A stretch of DNA of 64,000 nucleotides from Pseudo-nitzschia pungens (Eukaryota > Bacillariophyta > Bacillariophyceae > Bacillariales > Bacillariaceae): positions 1 through 64,000 of the forward strand of contig CM074761.1 in assembly GCA_037355855.1 (NCBI GenBank). The letters are read 5' to 3'. The notes beneath the pieces are model-generated. The model was not told the DNA's origin, searched no databases, and was given only the letters and a program-made list of their open reading frames with translations. The position numbers and the translations under genes are program-made. Of the stretch, positions 37,362-47,875 are shown piece by piece; the first letter of the stretch is position 1, and each line of letters begins with the position of its first letter.

Positions 37362-38153
37362 TGAGCGAGGAAAGCGACAGAGTGCTCCTTTCATTGGCAA
37401 CGCTGCGATGTGTGTAAAACTCTCGGCACCGCATCGGCCTTCACCATCGGATCCCAGGAGCTATACAGACACCACACGCAAACAAACACAAATTAAGTTT
37501 TGGGTGTTTCGTGAGTTTGGAATTCGAAACGACATCAAAAAAACGAACACCAATTTTAATACTAGTAGTAGTAATATCCATGTTGCTATTGTTCTTTTAC
37601 TTCGTAATATTTTTATTTCGTTTTCACTATTCTTAAGATTTCCATGGGAGTTCTACTATCGGAGCAATGCAAGTAGTTCGTGGGTCTGTTGATTTGGTTG
37701 TGACCCCAGTGACCCCAGTGACCCCAGTGACCTCACTAACACTAACCCCAACCTTGCGGGTGGAAGGTAGGAGGGGATGAAGAAAGATAACACTTGCACG
37801 CATCGATCAATCGATGAAGATGCCCGCCCCTTTGAGCAACGCTACCATTCGGAACAAGACCAGCCACGATCAAAACAGAAGGTAGCTATCCCGACCTTTC
37901 TTGCCCCGTCCGCTCATAACCCCGTCCTGCAAGATACAGTACTACGTACTGTACAATCGATAGGAATTCTTTTGTTTTGACACCGTGTTGCCCATCTCCC
38001 TACTTCGATCTCACGGAATTGTCTCCGAGTAGTTTGCCTCGCATTCCTTTGAGTAGCTACTACAGCAAACCAGCAAACCAGCAAACGAACACAGACCAGC
38101 ACACAGCACTAGCACACCATACCAATCTGTTCCTTCGTCCCTTCGTTCGTGCA
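35035..38153. other. Intergenic region with pentanucleotide arrays
   Basis: AT-rich with scattered GTAAGGTTACC words (35180-36690). The GATAC array at 36983-37015, GCGAT array at 37031-37056, ACGACAC/GATACG array at 37165-37205 and a GA run at 37328-37362 stand out, as does GTGACCCCA (37700-37730). Short open frames over these runs are compositional. No gene supported. Confidence 0.6.
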
Positions 38154-38984
38154 TCATTCCTGGTCGTCCTCGATCCCCACGAGTTTCACGTCAAATTCCA
38201 GCCCGCAAAAGGGTGGAACCACCACGTCCCCCCCGGACTTGCGGTACCCCTCGCTTCCGTACCCGTAGTCGGCCCGGCACACGAGGGTGGATCGCTCACC
38301 GACGGCCATGGAGGCCACCCCGAGCTCCATCGCCCGGATGGTCTTGCCCCTGCCCAGGACAAAGCGGTACACTCCGTCGCCGCGGTCCGCCGAGGCGTCA
38401 AAGGTTGCGCCCTCTCGGAATTCCGATAGGGTCGTCTTCAATCGGCGGATTGCCATGATTGTCTTTTTGCGCTGGATCTTGTTGGACAAAACGTCCATGC
38501 CCTCCAGCTCGTCCTCCGTGAGGTCCAGCAACGCGCGGGAGTCGACGGATCGGTCCTCTAGGGCCGGTCCCAAGACATCGTAGAGTCCTTGCTGTTCCTT
38601 GAGCCAGCACTCGAGCACGCCGGGGGTGTTCCACGAGCCGATACCGATTCCATCGCGCAGGGAATCATCGTCGTCATTTTCATTCTCGTTGTTGTTGTTG
38701 AGGACAAGCCTTCCGACGTACTCGATGGAGACCATCTCTCCCGGCTGCGGAATCCGCGCATCCGATTCGGAGGAATCCTCGACAACCTTCTTGCGCACCG
38801 GAGCGCTATCATCATCCGGAACCAGGTTGGTCCACGTTGATGTTGCACCGGACGATGGCGATGATGACGATGATGACGAACCCGCCAACGCCATCGCCTC
38901 GGAACTGGTAGGTGGCTGGACCACAAAGGCTCCCGACAGCGTGGACGTAGCGCTTGCGATCAGGGTGAGCAACAGCAATCTCAT
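38154..38984 (-). CDS. Plastid-targeted FKBP interrupted by a SAM domain
   Basis: 276 residues, no intron. The leader MRLLLLTLIASATSTLSGAF fits a signal peptide with an ASAF-type junction (Phe 20), so the plastid is the likely site. The FKBP fold starts at about 82 (GEMVSIEYVGRLV) and resumes at about 192 (ATFDAS), followed by YRFVLGRGKTIRAMELGVASM, GERSTLVCRADYGYGSEG and LEFDVKLVGI, the normal C-terminal order for peptidyl-prolyl isomerases. Between them lie about 97 extra residues: an Asn/Asp run, then WNTPGVLECWLKEQQGLYDVLG...LLDLTEDELEGM...RKKTIMAIRRL (about 118-182), which matches the helical pattern of a SAM (sterile alpha motif) domain. FKBP catalyses proline isomerisation; SAM domains bind proteins and oligomerise. 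Several catalytic-pocket aromatics are replaced (for example the usual Trp after the V-I pair is Met), so isomerase activity is uncertain. Confidence 0.85.
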   Translation of the reverse strand: MRLLLLTLIASATSTLSGAFVVQPPTSSEAMALAGSSSSSSSPSSGATSTWTNLVPDDDSAPVRKKVVEDSSESDARIPQPGEMVSIEYVGRLVLNNNNENENDDDDSLRDGIGIGSWNTPGVLECWLKEQQGLYDVLGPALEDRSVDSRALLDLTEDELEGMDVLSNKIQRKKTIMAIRRLKTTLSEFREGATFDASADRGDGVYRFVLGRGKTIRAMELGVASMAVGERSTLVCRADYGYGSEGYRKSGGDVVVPPFCGLEFDVKLVGIEDDQE

Positions 38985-41839
38985 GGTACACGTAGTAGTA
39001 TGAGTAAAAGTTTGTTGTTGTTGTTGTGATGTTTTGGTAGGTTGCGTGTTTCGGATTACACGAGGAGTAAGCTTAGCGAGTATGGTAAGTTAAGATTACC
39101 GTACACCTGATCGACTTGGAGACTGGAGAAACATCAGAAATCGGATCGTCACAACAATTTTGATTTTGCTTTTGCTTTTGCTTGTTCATCACTCTTTTCA
39201 TTATTTTCCGTCGGAACAAAAAATTATCGCACGTGAAAAAAGATGCGACTTACCAGCACAAGTAATTACGTAAGGTAAACCTTACTGGTAGTTCACATGT
39301 ACGACTGGTAGGTGCAAGTAATTACCGGTACTTGAATGAGTAAGATTACCTTACTTGTAGGAGTAAGGTTTACTTCTAGGTAAGTCTTAAGGTTACTTTG
39401 CGGTCCAGTCTCATCTGTCATCTTCCAACAACAGTCGAACAGCCAGAACGCAAGTAACGACTGATTACGTGCGTACGTCATTCCTTGGGATAGGCTTTGT
39501 GGACGCCTGTTTTCCGCTCGCCCCCAAAATCTTCAAATCGGTTGCGGTTTTTGAGAGAACGAAAAAATGAGAAAACATTTTGTAGAACATAATTACGTAC
39601 CGGTAAGGTTACCCAGTATTGTACGGGAGGTACGTGCACATACCGGTACTTGAACGACGAGGGAGTAACCTTACGAATTCAAAAATAGTTTTACTACTGG
39701 TAAGGTTACTGTTACTGGTACCGTACCGTACAGTAAGTACGTAGAATCAGTGAATGATACGATCAAAATAGTTTTCGATCGAGGATCGAGGATCGAGGAT
39801 CGAGGATCGAGAATCAATCGAGACGAAAATCAGTACACGTACGACGTACGTACCGTACAGTGCCAGGCAGGTCCTACTTGTACTTGTACTTCGGTCTTTC
39901 GAAATCAATAGTAACCTTAATGAGTAACCTTAAGGTTAGTGTGAAACACCCATCCACTGTCAACCACCGTGTGCATTCCACTCCACTCCACTCCACTCCA
40001 CTCTAGTCGTTGGGAGAGAAGATAAGATTATCTTTGGTGGAATCAGCGTTGTGGGTCTCAGAAGTTTCAGATTCAGATCGGACGAGCATTGTAGTAATCT
40101 TAGTAGTCCAACTATGAACCGTCGTCGTGGCTACTCCATTCTTCTTCTCCATGCAGAGGATGCCCTTTGGTCGGCGCGTATCGGAATCTTGTGCTTTGCC
40201 TAGTTTTGCTAACGCTACGTTGAAGCGTACGATGAACTACCACTCGTACATGCCTTAGCATAGCATCCAAAGTCCAGCATTCAGCATTCAGCATTCAGCA
40301 TGCAGCATCATCTAGCTTCGATGCTACAACGGCGGTGCTACATTCCGATGCGAATGCGAGCAAGCGCTTCGACTTGCTAGGTCGGTACAGGTACGTGTGA
40401 TTTCGTACCACCTGTACCCGTACATGCCCCAGCACAGCGTTCAGCCTCCAGCATCCTCCAGCATTGATGCTACAACTGCGGAGATGCCGAAAACCGATCC
40501 GAGCACGCTACGCGCTGGAGATCAATCGGGGCCGAGCGTTATGTACAGTCAATTCAACTACACGTAACCTTACTGCCTCTATAAAATTCAGCTCGGCTAG
40601 GCAAGGCACAGCACAGCACCCTCATTGTTTTTGGTGCTAATTTATTCGCTGCTCTTGTTTTGATTGAAATCGTTTTTGGTTCTAATCTAGTAGTCGCTGC
40701 TCTTGTTTTGGATTGAAATAGTAGTACGGTAGTAATAGTAATGATACGAAAGATGAGGATTTTGCCGGACGAATGCAATTAATACTGTTACGAATTGAAC
40801 AAAACAAAACAAAACACAATGGAATAAAATACAACGCAACAATCCTCTACGCGTACGAACGTATATCACAATTGAATTAGTAGGTGGGCAACAGCTACAC
40901 TTGCGCGTTTGGGATGTATCGTTCCAATTCAATACAAACCTACAGGATGGGGCGTTCTGTTCCGCTTTCTTGCTATTGCGTGTACTACTCTTACATTAAT
41001 GCGGCCGATAGACTCGAATGGACTGGACGCGACTCGAGCATCCAAGTGCGTCTTATCCTCCGATACCAGTCTTCCGTTTCGTTTCGTTTCGTTTCGTTTC
41101 TCTTTGGACCTCAATGCTGTTGTGGCAGGTGGAGCTGCACTTACGTAAAGTGTATGCCGACGCAATAAGTAGATTTGTACGTATTGCCGATGATGGGGAT
41201 TTGACTCGAGACGAAGACGACAATGAAACCATCTATTCCACGATCGGTGCACAATTCCAGGGATGACGTGGTTGTTGATTCGCAAACCAACGGAACGGAA
41301 TTGAACGGAATTGAATTGAACTGAACAGAATCCAGAACAGCTTGCAGACTCCTGGCTTTAGCTCAAGCACTGCTATAATTATACAACAGCAATCCAAAGT
41401 CATAGTCGTAGTCATATTGGTATTCGGGGAGGACGCAGAACCGGGGTCCGTGTCGAGTTTGGTTATTCAATTCAATTCAATTCAATTCAATTCAAGCCCG
41501 TAGTTGAGTACACGTAGTTCGTTTCGGTTTGGTTATTCGTCTCGCCGATCGAATGATCCGTTCCGACTTGCATCCAATCTGACAATCGTATCTTCTCTAT
41601 CCTTTGGGTTGGACTTTTTGTGCAGTGCAGTGCTCGAGGGAATGTGTTGACTCATTCGATTCGAAAGATCGAAAGAATGGAAATCCTTCTTGTTGTTTTT
41701 GTTTTGGTTCCAACTCCTAAAATGCTTTGGCCCATGATATCGATACGAGTGAGCTCGAAGGCTAGTACTGCCTTTCGGATCCATTTCATTCGTTGTGATC
41801 CGGGGGCGCTTCGCTTCGCTTCTCTTCTACTATGCTCCT
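38985..41839. other. Intergenic region
   Basis: Holds GTAAGGTTTAC/TTACTTGTA words (39060-39720 and about 39900), a GGATCGA array (about 39780-39810), CCACT pentanucleotides (39977-40003), ATTCAGC repeats (40279-40302), TTTCG pentanucleotides (41080-41102) and TTCAA pentanucleotides (41465-41495). A degenerate duplicated segment around TAGCATCTAGCTTCGATGC and CCAGCATTGATGC appears at 40240-40340 and 40430-40500. No gene supported. Confidence 0.6.
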
Positions 41840-44800
41840 CTAGAACTGGACGGTGTCCCAGACCGGAATGGCTCGCTCCGGATCCACATCGCTGGATGGC
41901 ACCGTCTCCACCTTGGGTGGAATCCACCAGTCCGGGGTGTCGGTGCTGGTGTTGGCGGTGCCGCTGCGCCTGTGGTCCTCGCAGACCGGACAGGATGGCG
42001 AGCTGCAGGGGTATTCGTCCGGGTGGGAAGACCACCACCAGCGAGAATTGCTGGTGTCGGGAGTTGCAGTGCTGTTTGAATTTGTAGTTGTGCTGCTCCC
42101 TGGCTCGGAGCTACTGTACTCACCGCTGTACCCACCGCTGTGACCACCGCTGTACCCACCGTTGTATTCGCCGCTGTACTCGGCGTGGGAGGCCTCGCCG
42201 AGAATCATCAAGGACGACGAGGGTCGGTGTCGTCTCGAGGCCTGAGCTGCTGCAGCAGCTGGTTGGGGTTTGCTTTTGGCTTCTTCGACGTCCTGATATT
42301 CGTCTTCGAACGAATGCTCCTTGTCGGTGTAGTAGTCCTCTGACTCGTCGTCGAACCTGGAACTCTGAGCGATGGGATCCTCCGGGGATCGACGACACCA
42401 AACGATGCAGATCATTCCGATTACCAGGCCAAACAGACCGGCACCGGCAATCGCTCCGATTGTTTTGGGCGACATCGATCGGAATCGTAATCGAAATCGG
42501 GATCGAAATCGCGATCCGGAATTTCCATTTCCATCTCCACTGGAGTTGGCAGCAGCTGCACCAGAAGCACTCGGGCTTCCATCCTCCTCCCCGGTTGGAG
42601 GCTTCGGCTTCGGATCAACACTAGTAGCTTCAGCAACATTCCACGAATCGATTCCGGGTTGGTCGGTGATCAGGTACCCAAAGGTTTCGAGTGCCTCTAC
42701 CAGACGAGCGCGGATCGTTTCCTCGACGGCATCGTTGTCGGTTTGGGAATCCGAATCCTCCAGAAGAGACCGGGGATTCCGGCTTTCCTCGTCTTCTACC
42801 ATCATTTCCGCCAGAACCACAATGGCCCGGCTATTGAACCGGCCACATGCGAGATTGTCGTCCGTGGCCGAGTCGCAGGTTGATTGGGATTCCGATTCGG
42901 TTTCACCAATGCTGCTGTCGCTCTTTTCGTTGGTTTTACTATCATTCTCGGCAATGGTCGTGTCGTGCATCGCTATCCACGCCTCTAGCTCCGAATAGGC
43001 AATATTGCCGCCGCTGTTGCTCTTGCCGCCGTTGTGGTTAATGGTGTTGTCGGTGGTGGTAGCGGCGGAACGACTGGTCTCGGTGGAAGAAGTCTGGGCC
43101 TGGGCCTCGGCCGCCGCCGCGTGGGCTTGCGCTCGTTCCCGGCAACCCGCAATCCACAGAGCTACCGGAATGTTGAGACGGTTCAGGAAGGTTTCCACCT
43201 GGGCTTCAGTCAGCGATGATGTGGGGTTGGAATTGGAGTTGGAATCGGAGTTGGAATTCGAACCCGCTGGCTCGTAGCGCACGGACACGGTCAACGAGTA
43301 TTCCAGGGGACTGCGATTGCTGCTTCCGCCAGAGGTGACAGCGAGTACCGACGCTCGGTCTTGATCCTCGATAGCTTGGCAGCGTTCGACCACGGTGTTA
43401 TCGTTTCCGTTTCCGTTTGTGTTATCGATTGCGTTGCCGTTGGGTTTGGATGATTCACTGTCTGTACCAATATCATTGTCTTTATCGCTGTCTGTGCCGC
43501 TATCACTGTCCGTACCACTACCACTACCACTACCTTCATCGAAGTCTGCCGTATTATCATTATCACTGCCTGTAGATGTACCGCTGTTAGCGCTGCTGTT
43601 GTCTGTGCTCGTAGCGCTGCCTGTGGATTCGCTTTCGCTTTCGGTTTGTCCGCCGTTGCCAGAGGCCGAGTCCGAGTCCAAAGAGACGTCGTTGCCGTTG
43701 TCCTTATCGTGATCACTGAAGTTCTCGTCGGCCCAGGGAGGACGCGGTCCGATCGCGGAAGCACCATTGTCGCCATCACCATCGCCATCGCCATCGCCAT
43801 TACCATAACCGTCGCTATCACCATCACCATTACTACCACCATTGTTATCACTATCATTGTTTTCCGAGCCAATTATGGTGGCTCCAACACTTTCGTTGCC
43901 ACTGCCATCTTCATTGTCATTGGCAATATCCGCATAGCTGCTGTCATTCTCCACTCCAACATTGACATTCGCATTCGTTCCCGCATTGATGTTGTCCGTG
44001 ATACTGCCGTCACTTTCTATTCCGGCGGTGGCTCCCTCGATTCCACTGCCACTGCTGCTGCCCATGCCACCAGTTTCCGCACCTCCGTTACTGTCCGAGT
44101 TTGAGTTTGAGTTCAAATCGTCCGTTCCGGTGTTGGTGTTGGCATCGGCTTTGTTGTTGTTGTTGTTGTTGTTGTTGCTGTTGTTTTCGGTGCTTGGTTC
44201 CACATCCGTATTCCCATTCGCATCGCTGTTGTCCGTATTCGTGCCGGCAGCAGCTCCATCAATATCGCCGTTCTTGTCCTTGTCCTTGTCCTTGTCCTTA
44301 CTGACGGTTCCGGCACTTGCACTAGTATTCGTTTGGATGGTTCCATTGTTTTCATTAGTCTCTTTCTTGCTGTCGGTTACTCCGGAGGTATCATCTTTGT
44401 TGTTGTTGGTTTCTTTGTTTGCATTATCATTGCTGCCCGTTCCGACACTGGAATTGATTTCCGCATCATTATTTGCATTATTTGCATCATTATTTGTTTT
44501 GTTGTTGCTGTCGGATCCCGTATTGCTGCTACTACCATGGTCGCTACTGCCATGGTTCCCGTTACCGTTGCCATAGCTGCTGATGTCGCTGTCCTGGGTA
44601 GTTTCACCACCGTTGGTGTCCCGATTGTCGTCACCGACTGTTCCGTTCCCGTTGGTATTCCCATTGTCATCGACAATACTGTTTCCATTGGTATTCCCAT
44701 TGGTATTCCCGTTGGTATTCCCGTTGGTATTCCCGTTGGTATTCCCGTTGGTATTCCCGTTGGTATTCCCGTTGGTATTCCCATTGTCATTGACAATACT

Positions 44801-46126
44801 GTTTCCATTGGTATTCCCGTTGGTATTCCCGTTGGTATTCCCGTTGGTATTCCCGTTGGTATTCCCGTTGGTATTCCCATTGTCATTGACAATACTGTTT
44901 CCATTGGTATTCCCGTTGGTATTCCCGTTGGTATTCCCGTTGGTATTCCCGTTGGTATTCCCATTGTCATTGACAATACTGTTTCCATTGGTATTCCCGT
45001 TGGTATTCCCGTTGGTATTCCCGTTGGTATTCCCGTTGGTATTCCCATTGTCATTGACAATACTGTTTCCATTGGTATTCCCGTTGGTATTCCCGTTGGT
45101 ATTCCCATTGTCATTGCCAATACTGTTTCCATTGTTGCCATTGAAATTGTTGGTATTCCCACTTGTATTCTCGTTGCCATTACCGGTGCTAATGCCATTG
45201 TTGTCACTGCCGCTGCCAATGGTGTTGCCGTTGCCGTTGCCATTGTCCTGGGGATCGCCATTGCCTCCATTGCCATCCCCGGGTTGTTGGTGTAAATCTC
45301 CCACCACCCCCTTGGCAGGCGCGGGGGTTGGGTGCAAGCCTTCGCCGCTGACGTTGTGATTTTGATTGTCGTGAGGAGGAAGGAAAGTATCACACTCGTT
45401 GTCGTGATCATTGTCGTGATCATTGATGTCGTTATCGAAGTGCTGATGCGAGTAAGGAGCCGGCGTGGGAGGACGAATCGGCACTCTCGGATCCAAGTCC
45501 GTACTTGTGTTTCCATTCGTATTTGCATTCGTATTTGCATTCGTATTTCGATTCATAGTGATCCCCCGGCCACTGGGCTCCTTCCACCGGGAAGCGGCCC
45601 GAGACGAAACGGCCAGGGAGGATTCCAAAAACTGTTGGGAGGACCAGCTTCCACCCTCCCCTGTCGCAGTTGAAGCCGTAGCTACAAACGCGTGAGAGTT
45701 GGAGCTGGAGCTTGAGGTGGACTTGGTTCCTTCTCCTCCGCACCGGCTCTGATGGTGGTTGGTGTTGGTGCTGGTGCTGGTACTGCTTTTGCTGTTGTTT
45801 GCGTCGATCGTTGCCTCGTCAAGCTGCTCATTGCCGGTTGGAGGATCTCGGTCTTGCTTGCTCCAGAACCAGTGGTGGTCCTCTGGAGCAAAGTCAAAGG
45901 ACGAGAATTCGTCGTCGTTGTCGTCTTTGTTCTTGTTCTGGTTTTGGATCTCCTCCTCTTGGAGCACTCGGAGGCTCTGCTGTGATTTTGGATGTGATTG
46001 TAGGGTTGCAACTCGTGGTGGTGCCGAATCTGCCGTGGCGAGCCAACACGTTCCCATCAGGACGAGCAAGAGGAACATTCCTTGGGAAGACGAACGCCAA
46101 CGCGCAAGAGAGTTCGTTCCAGTCAT
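41840..46126 (-). CDS. Large Asn/Gly/Ser/Thr-rich single-pass surface protein
   Basis: 1428 residues from the ATG at 46126, which I choose because it directly precedes a clean signal peptide (SQGMFLLLVLMGTCWLATADS). The open frame extends upstream to 46516, but that part is Gln-rich and without signal features. The ectodomain has acidic low-complexity segments, then nested NGNT repeats (about 332-495), and long Asn/Asp/Ser/Gly stretches. A more ordered region follows (about 915-1190) with SLTVSVRYEP, LTEAQVETFLNRLNIPVALWIAGC and NSRAIVVLAEMMVEDE. One membrane helix (TIGAIAGAGLFGLVIGMICIVWC, about 1217-1239) precedes a ~190-residue cytosolic tail with GGYSGGHSGGYSG repeats. It is probably a cell-surface or frustule-associated protein. 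I do not recognise the ordered region. No intron is needed. Confidence 0.82.
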   Translation of the reverse strand: MTGTNSLARWRSSSQGMFLLLVLMGTCWLATADSAPPRVATLQSHPKSQQSLRVLQEEEIQNQNKNKDDNDDEFSSFDFAPEDHHWFWSKQDRDPPTGNEQLDEATIDANNSKSSTSTSTNTNHHQSRCGGEGTKSTSSSSSNSHAFVATASTATGEGGSWSSQQFLESSLAVSSRAASRWKEPSGRGITMNRNTNANTNANTNGNTSTDLDPRVPIRPPTPAPYSHQHFDNDINDHDNDHDNECDTFLPPHDNQNHNVSGEGLHPTPAPAKGVVGDLHQQPGDGNGGNGDPQDNGNGNGNTIGSGSDNNGISTGNGNENTSGNTNNFNGNNGNSIGNDNGNTNGNTNGNTNGNSIVNDNGNTNGNTNGNTNGNTNGNTNGNSIVNDNGNTNGNTNGNTNGNTNGNTNGNSIVNDNGNTNGNTNGNTNGNTNGNTNGNTNGNSIVNDNGNTNGNTNGNTNGNTNGNTNGNTNGNTNGNTNGNSIVDDNGNTNGNGTVGDDNRDTNGGETTQDSDISSYGNGNGNHGSSDHGSSSNTGSDSNNKTNNDANNANNDAEINSSVGTGSNDNANKETNNNKDDTSGVTDSKKETNENNGTIQTNTSASAGTVSKDKDKDKDKNGDIDGAAAGTNTDNSDANGNTDVEPSTENNSNNNNNNNNKADANTNTGTDDLNSNSNSDSNGGAETGGMGSSSGSGIEGATAGIESDGSITDNINAGTNANVNVGVENDSSYADIANDNEDGSGNESVGATIIGSENNDSDNNGGSNGDGDSDGYGNGDGDGDGDGDNGASAIGPRPPWADENFSDHDKDNGNDVSLDSDSASGNGGQTESESESTGSATSTDNSSANSGTSTGSDNDNTADFDEGSGSGSGTDSDSGTDSDKDNDIGTDSESSKPNGNAIDNTNGNGNDNTVVERCQAIEDQDRASVLAVTSGGSSNRSPLEYSLTVSVRYEPAGSNSNSDSNSNSNPTSSLTEAQVETFLNRLNIPVALWIAGCRERAQAHAAAAEAQAQTSSTETSRSAATTTDNTINHNGGKSNSGGNIAYSELEAWIAMHDTTIAENDSKTNEKSDSSIGETESESQSTCDSATDDNLACGRFNSRAIVVLAEMMVEDEESRNPRSLLEDSDSQTDNDAVEETIRARLVEALETFGYLITDQPGIDSWNVAEATSVDPKPKPPTGEEDGSPSASGAAAANSSGDGNGNSGSRFRSRFRLRFRSMSPKTIGAIAGAGLFGLVIGMICIVWCRRSPEDPIAQSSRFDDESEDYYTDKEHSFEDEYQDVEEAKSKPQPAAAAAQASRRHRPSSSLMILGEASHAEYSGEYNGGYSGGHSGGYSGEYSSSEPGSSTTTNSNSTATPDTSNSRWWWSSHPDEYPCSSPSCPVCEDHRRSGTANTSTDTPDWWIPPKVETVPSSDVDPERAIPVWDTVQF
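44640..45130 (-). repeat. Nested 12-bp repeat encoding NGNT units
   Basis: A 12-bp unit (GTTGGTATTCCC on plus) is arranged in blocks of two to eight copies, each block separated by a 24-bp spacer containing ATTGTCATTGACAATACTG. This gives a higher-order repeat of about six blocks inside the surface-protein gene. The spacer encodes NSIVNDNG. Block-size differences imply recent slippage or unequal exchange, so length is probably variable between alleles. Confidence 0.88.
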
Positions 46127-47875
46127 GTGTGGCAAGATGGTTGTTCTAGTTGTTGTTGTTGTTGATGATGATGATGATGTCGATGAGAAAGATAATGATG
46201 TGAATGCTCCCCGCTCCGCTTCGATGCAATCTTCGCAATCCATCTCCCCGACTGATCTCCAATCCGATCTTCCAATCCGATCTTGCAATCCAATCCAATC
46301 CAGTCTTGCACCTCCAGTGCAATTTCCAAATCCACCACAGCACTGCGGAAAATGATATTGTTGCTGTTGCTCCTGTTGTTGCTCCTGTTGCTGTTGTTGT
46401 CGTCGTCGGTTCTCGGTTGTCGCCCCTACTCTTGTTGGTTTGCCGGTTTGCGTTAGTGAGCGAGTCGATCCAATCAACGGAATGGGAACTGTCGACGGAC
46501 TCCCAAAATCCAGCAACGGATCGGTTGCCTGTACAAGTAAGTACTCGTAAACTTTGACTTTAGAGATTCCAAAACCTCGACTCGGATACTATCCGATCCG
46601 ATCCGATCCGATCCGATCCGATCCGATCCAAACTCAATACTATATCAATACAGTTTTCGTTTTGCAGACTAACTGACTAAGGTTACTTCAAGTAGCTACC
46701 TCCCTGGTTTCTTCCGGGGATCCAGTGGCATTCATCGAATCGAATACCCGTGTCGGTATTGGAAGTAGGCTGTTCTTTACTCTGCTGGCGCGATGGGATG
46801 GGATGGGATGGGATGGGATACGATGGATGAGATGAGATGAGATGAGATCGGATGCTTGTAGAGGGCCAGTATTCGATCTGTATTCGATCCGTATTCGATC
46901 CGTATTCGCAATAGTGGTGCGATTGTAATATGAAATTTGTTAATGGTGATTGCTGGCAGGGAACAAACTGCCCATCCGAGATCGAGTGTACCCGTACCGT
47001 ACCGGAATCGGTAGCTGGTAGGATTACTTGTAAGCCTTATTTTTTCACAAAACGAATCTATCCACAACTACACGTAATTTCCCTAATTGCAGTAAGGTCT
47101 TACGGTAAGCTTACTTGTAGTCGTCCAATCGATACGAATAGTCGATAGGATGCGACGGGGGACACCATCTATTAGCACACCGTCCGGGACTTGCGCTTCT
47201 ACGAATCTCTCACTCGTACTCGAACTTGTCATACCAAGTTAATCTTACTCGTAAAAGTACAATTACTTTTACCTTCTACGTGTGCATCAGTAAGAGTACT
47301 CATACCCGCACTGGTACGGTATTCGTAAGATAAAGATTATCGGCATGTCATTCCGATTTCGAATCGTACGGAGGAAGATTATTCCAAACCGGAACGAATT
47401 GATCCTGTAAATAATTATCAACGACTCTAATACTGATGTACTTGTATGTACATTCTCATTATCGCTCATATTCGCATCGAACGCCTGTGCACTCGTCTCA
47501 TCCCACATACAGAAATTTCTCCGATGAAATCCCTACCGGTAAGTTACGTAAGGTTACGGGTACACGTGACGTACCGTACAAGTAGTATTCTATGGGAATC
47601 ATCTTCGCGGGTCGTGATTCCGATTTGATTCATTCCCGCGATTTCCGTTGGAAGGCAAACGGCAATTCGAAATGACCCTCCAAATGCTGTTACTGTACTT
47701 CGTACTTCGTACTTCGTAGTAAGGTTACATGTACCAGGTACGAGCAAGTCACTGATACAAGGGAACTTACCGCGTGAGTAAGGTTTACCTGGTAACTTCT
47801 GAGGAGCATTCCATGTCCTCTCAACCACAAATCACCAATTCTTCGATAAGCTAAGGTTACTCACTTATGGTCCTC
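46127..47875. other. Intergenic region
   Basis: The first ~400 bp include the upstream open extension of the surface-protein frame and GATGAT and AATCC repeats. ATCCG (46592-46627), GGGAT (46791-46820) and GAGAT (46826-46848) pentanucleotide arrays follow. ATTCGATC(C/T)GT repeats are at 46871-46908. From 46980 to 47860 the sequence is rich in GTAAGGTTAC, CTTCGTACTTCGTA and related words. No gene supported. Confidence 0.6.

Noticed and set aside
44333..45540. Frames of IVFPLVFPLVF, GIPVGIPVGI and PTGIPTGIPTG type opposite or beside the surface-protein gene
   Set aside because: Shadows of the 12-bp repeat; the NGNT frame alone is continuous with a signal peptide and membrane helix.
46127..46516. 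N-terminal extension of the surface-protein frame to 46516
   Set aside because: Gln-rich repeat translation before a clean signal peptide at 46126; extension would bury the signal.
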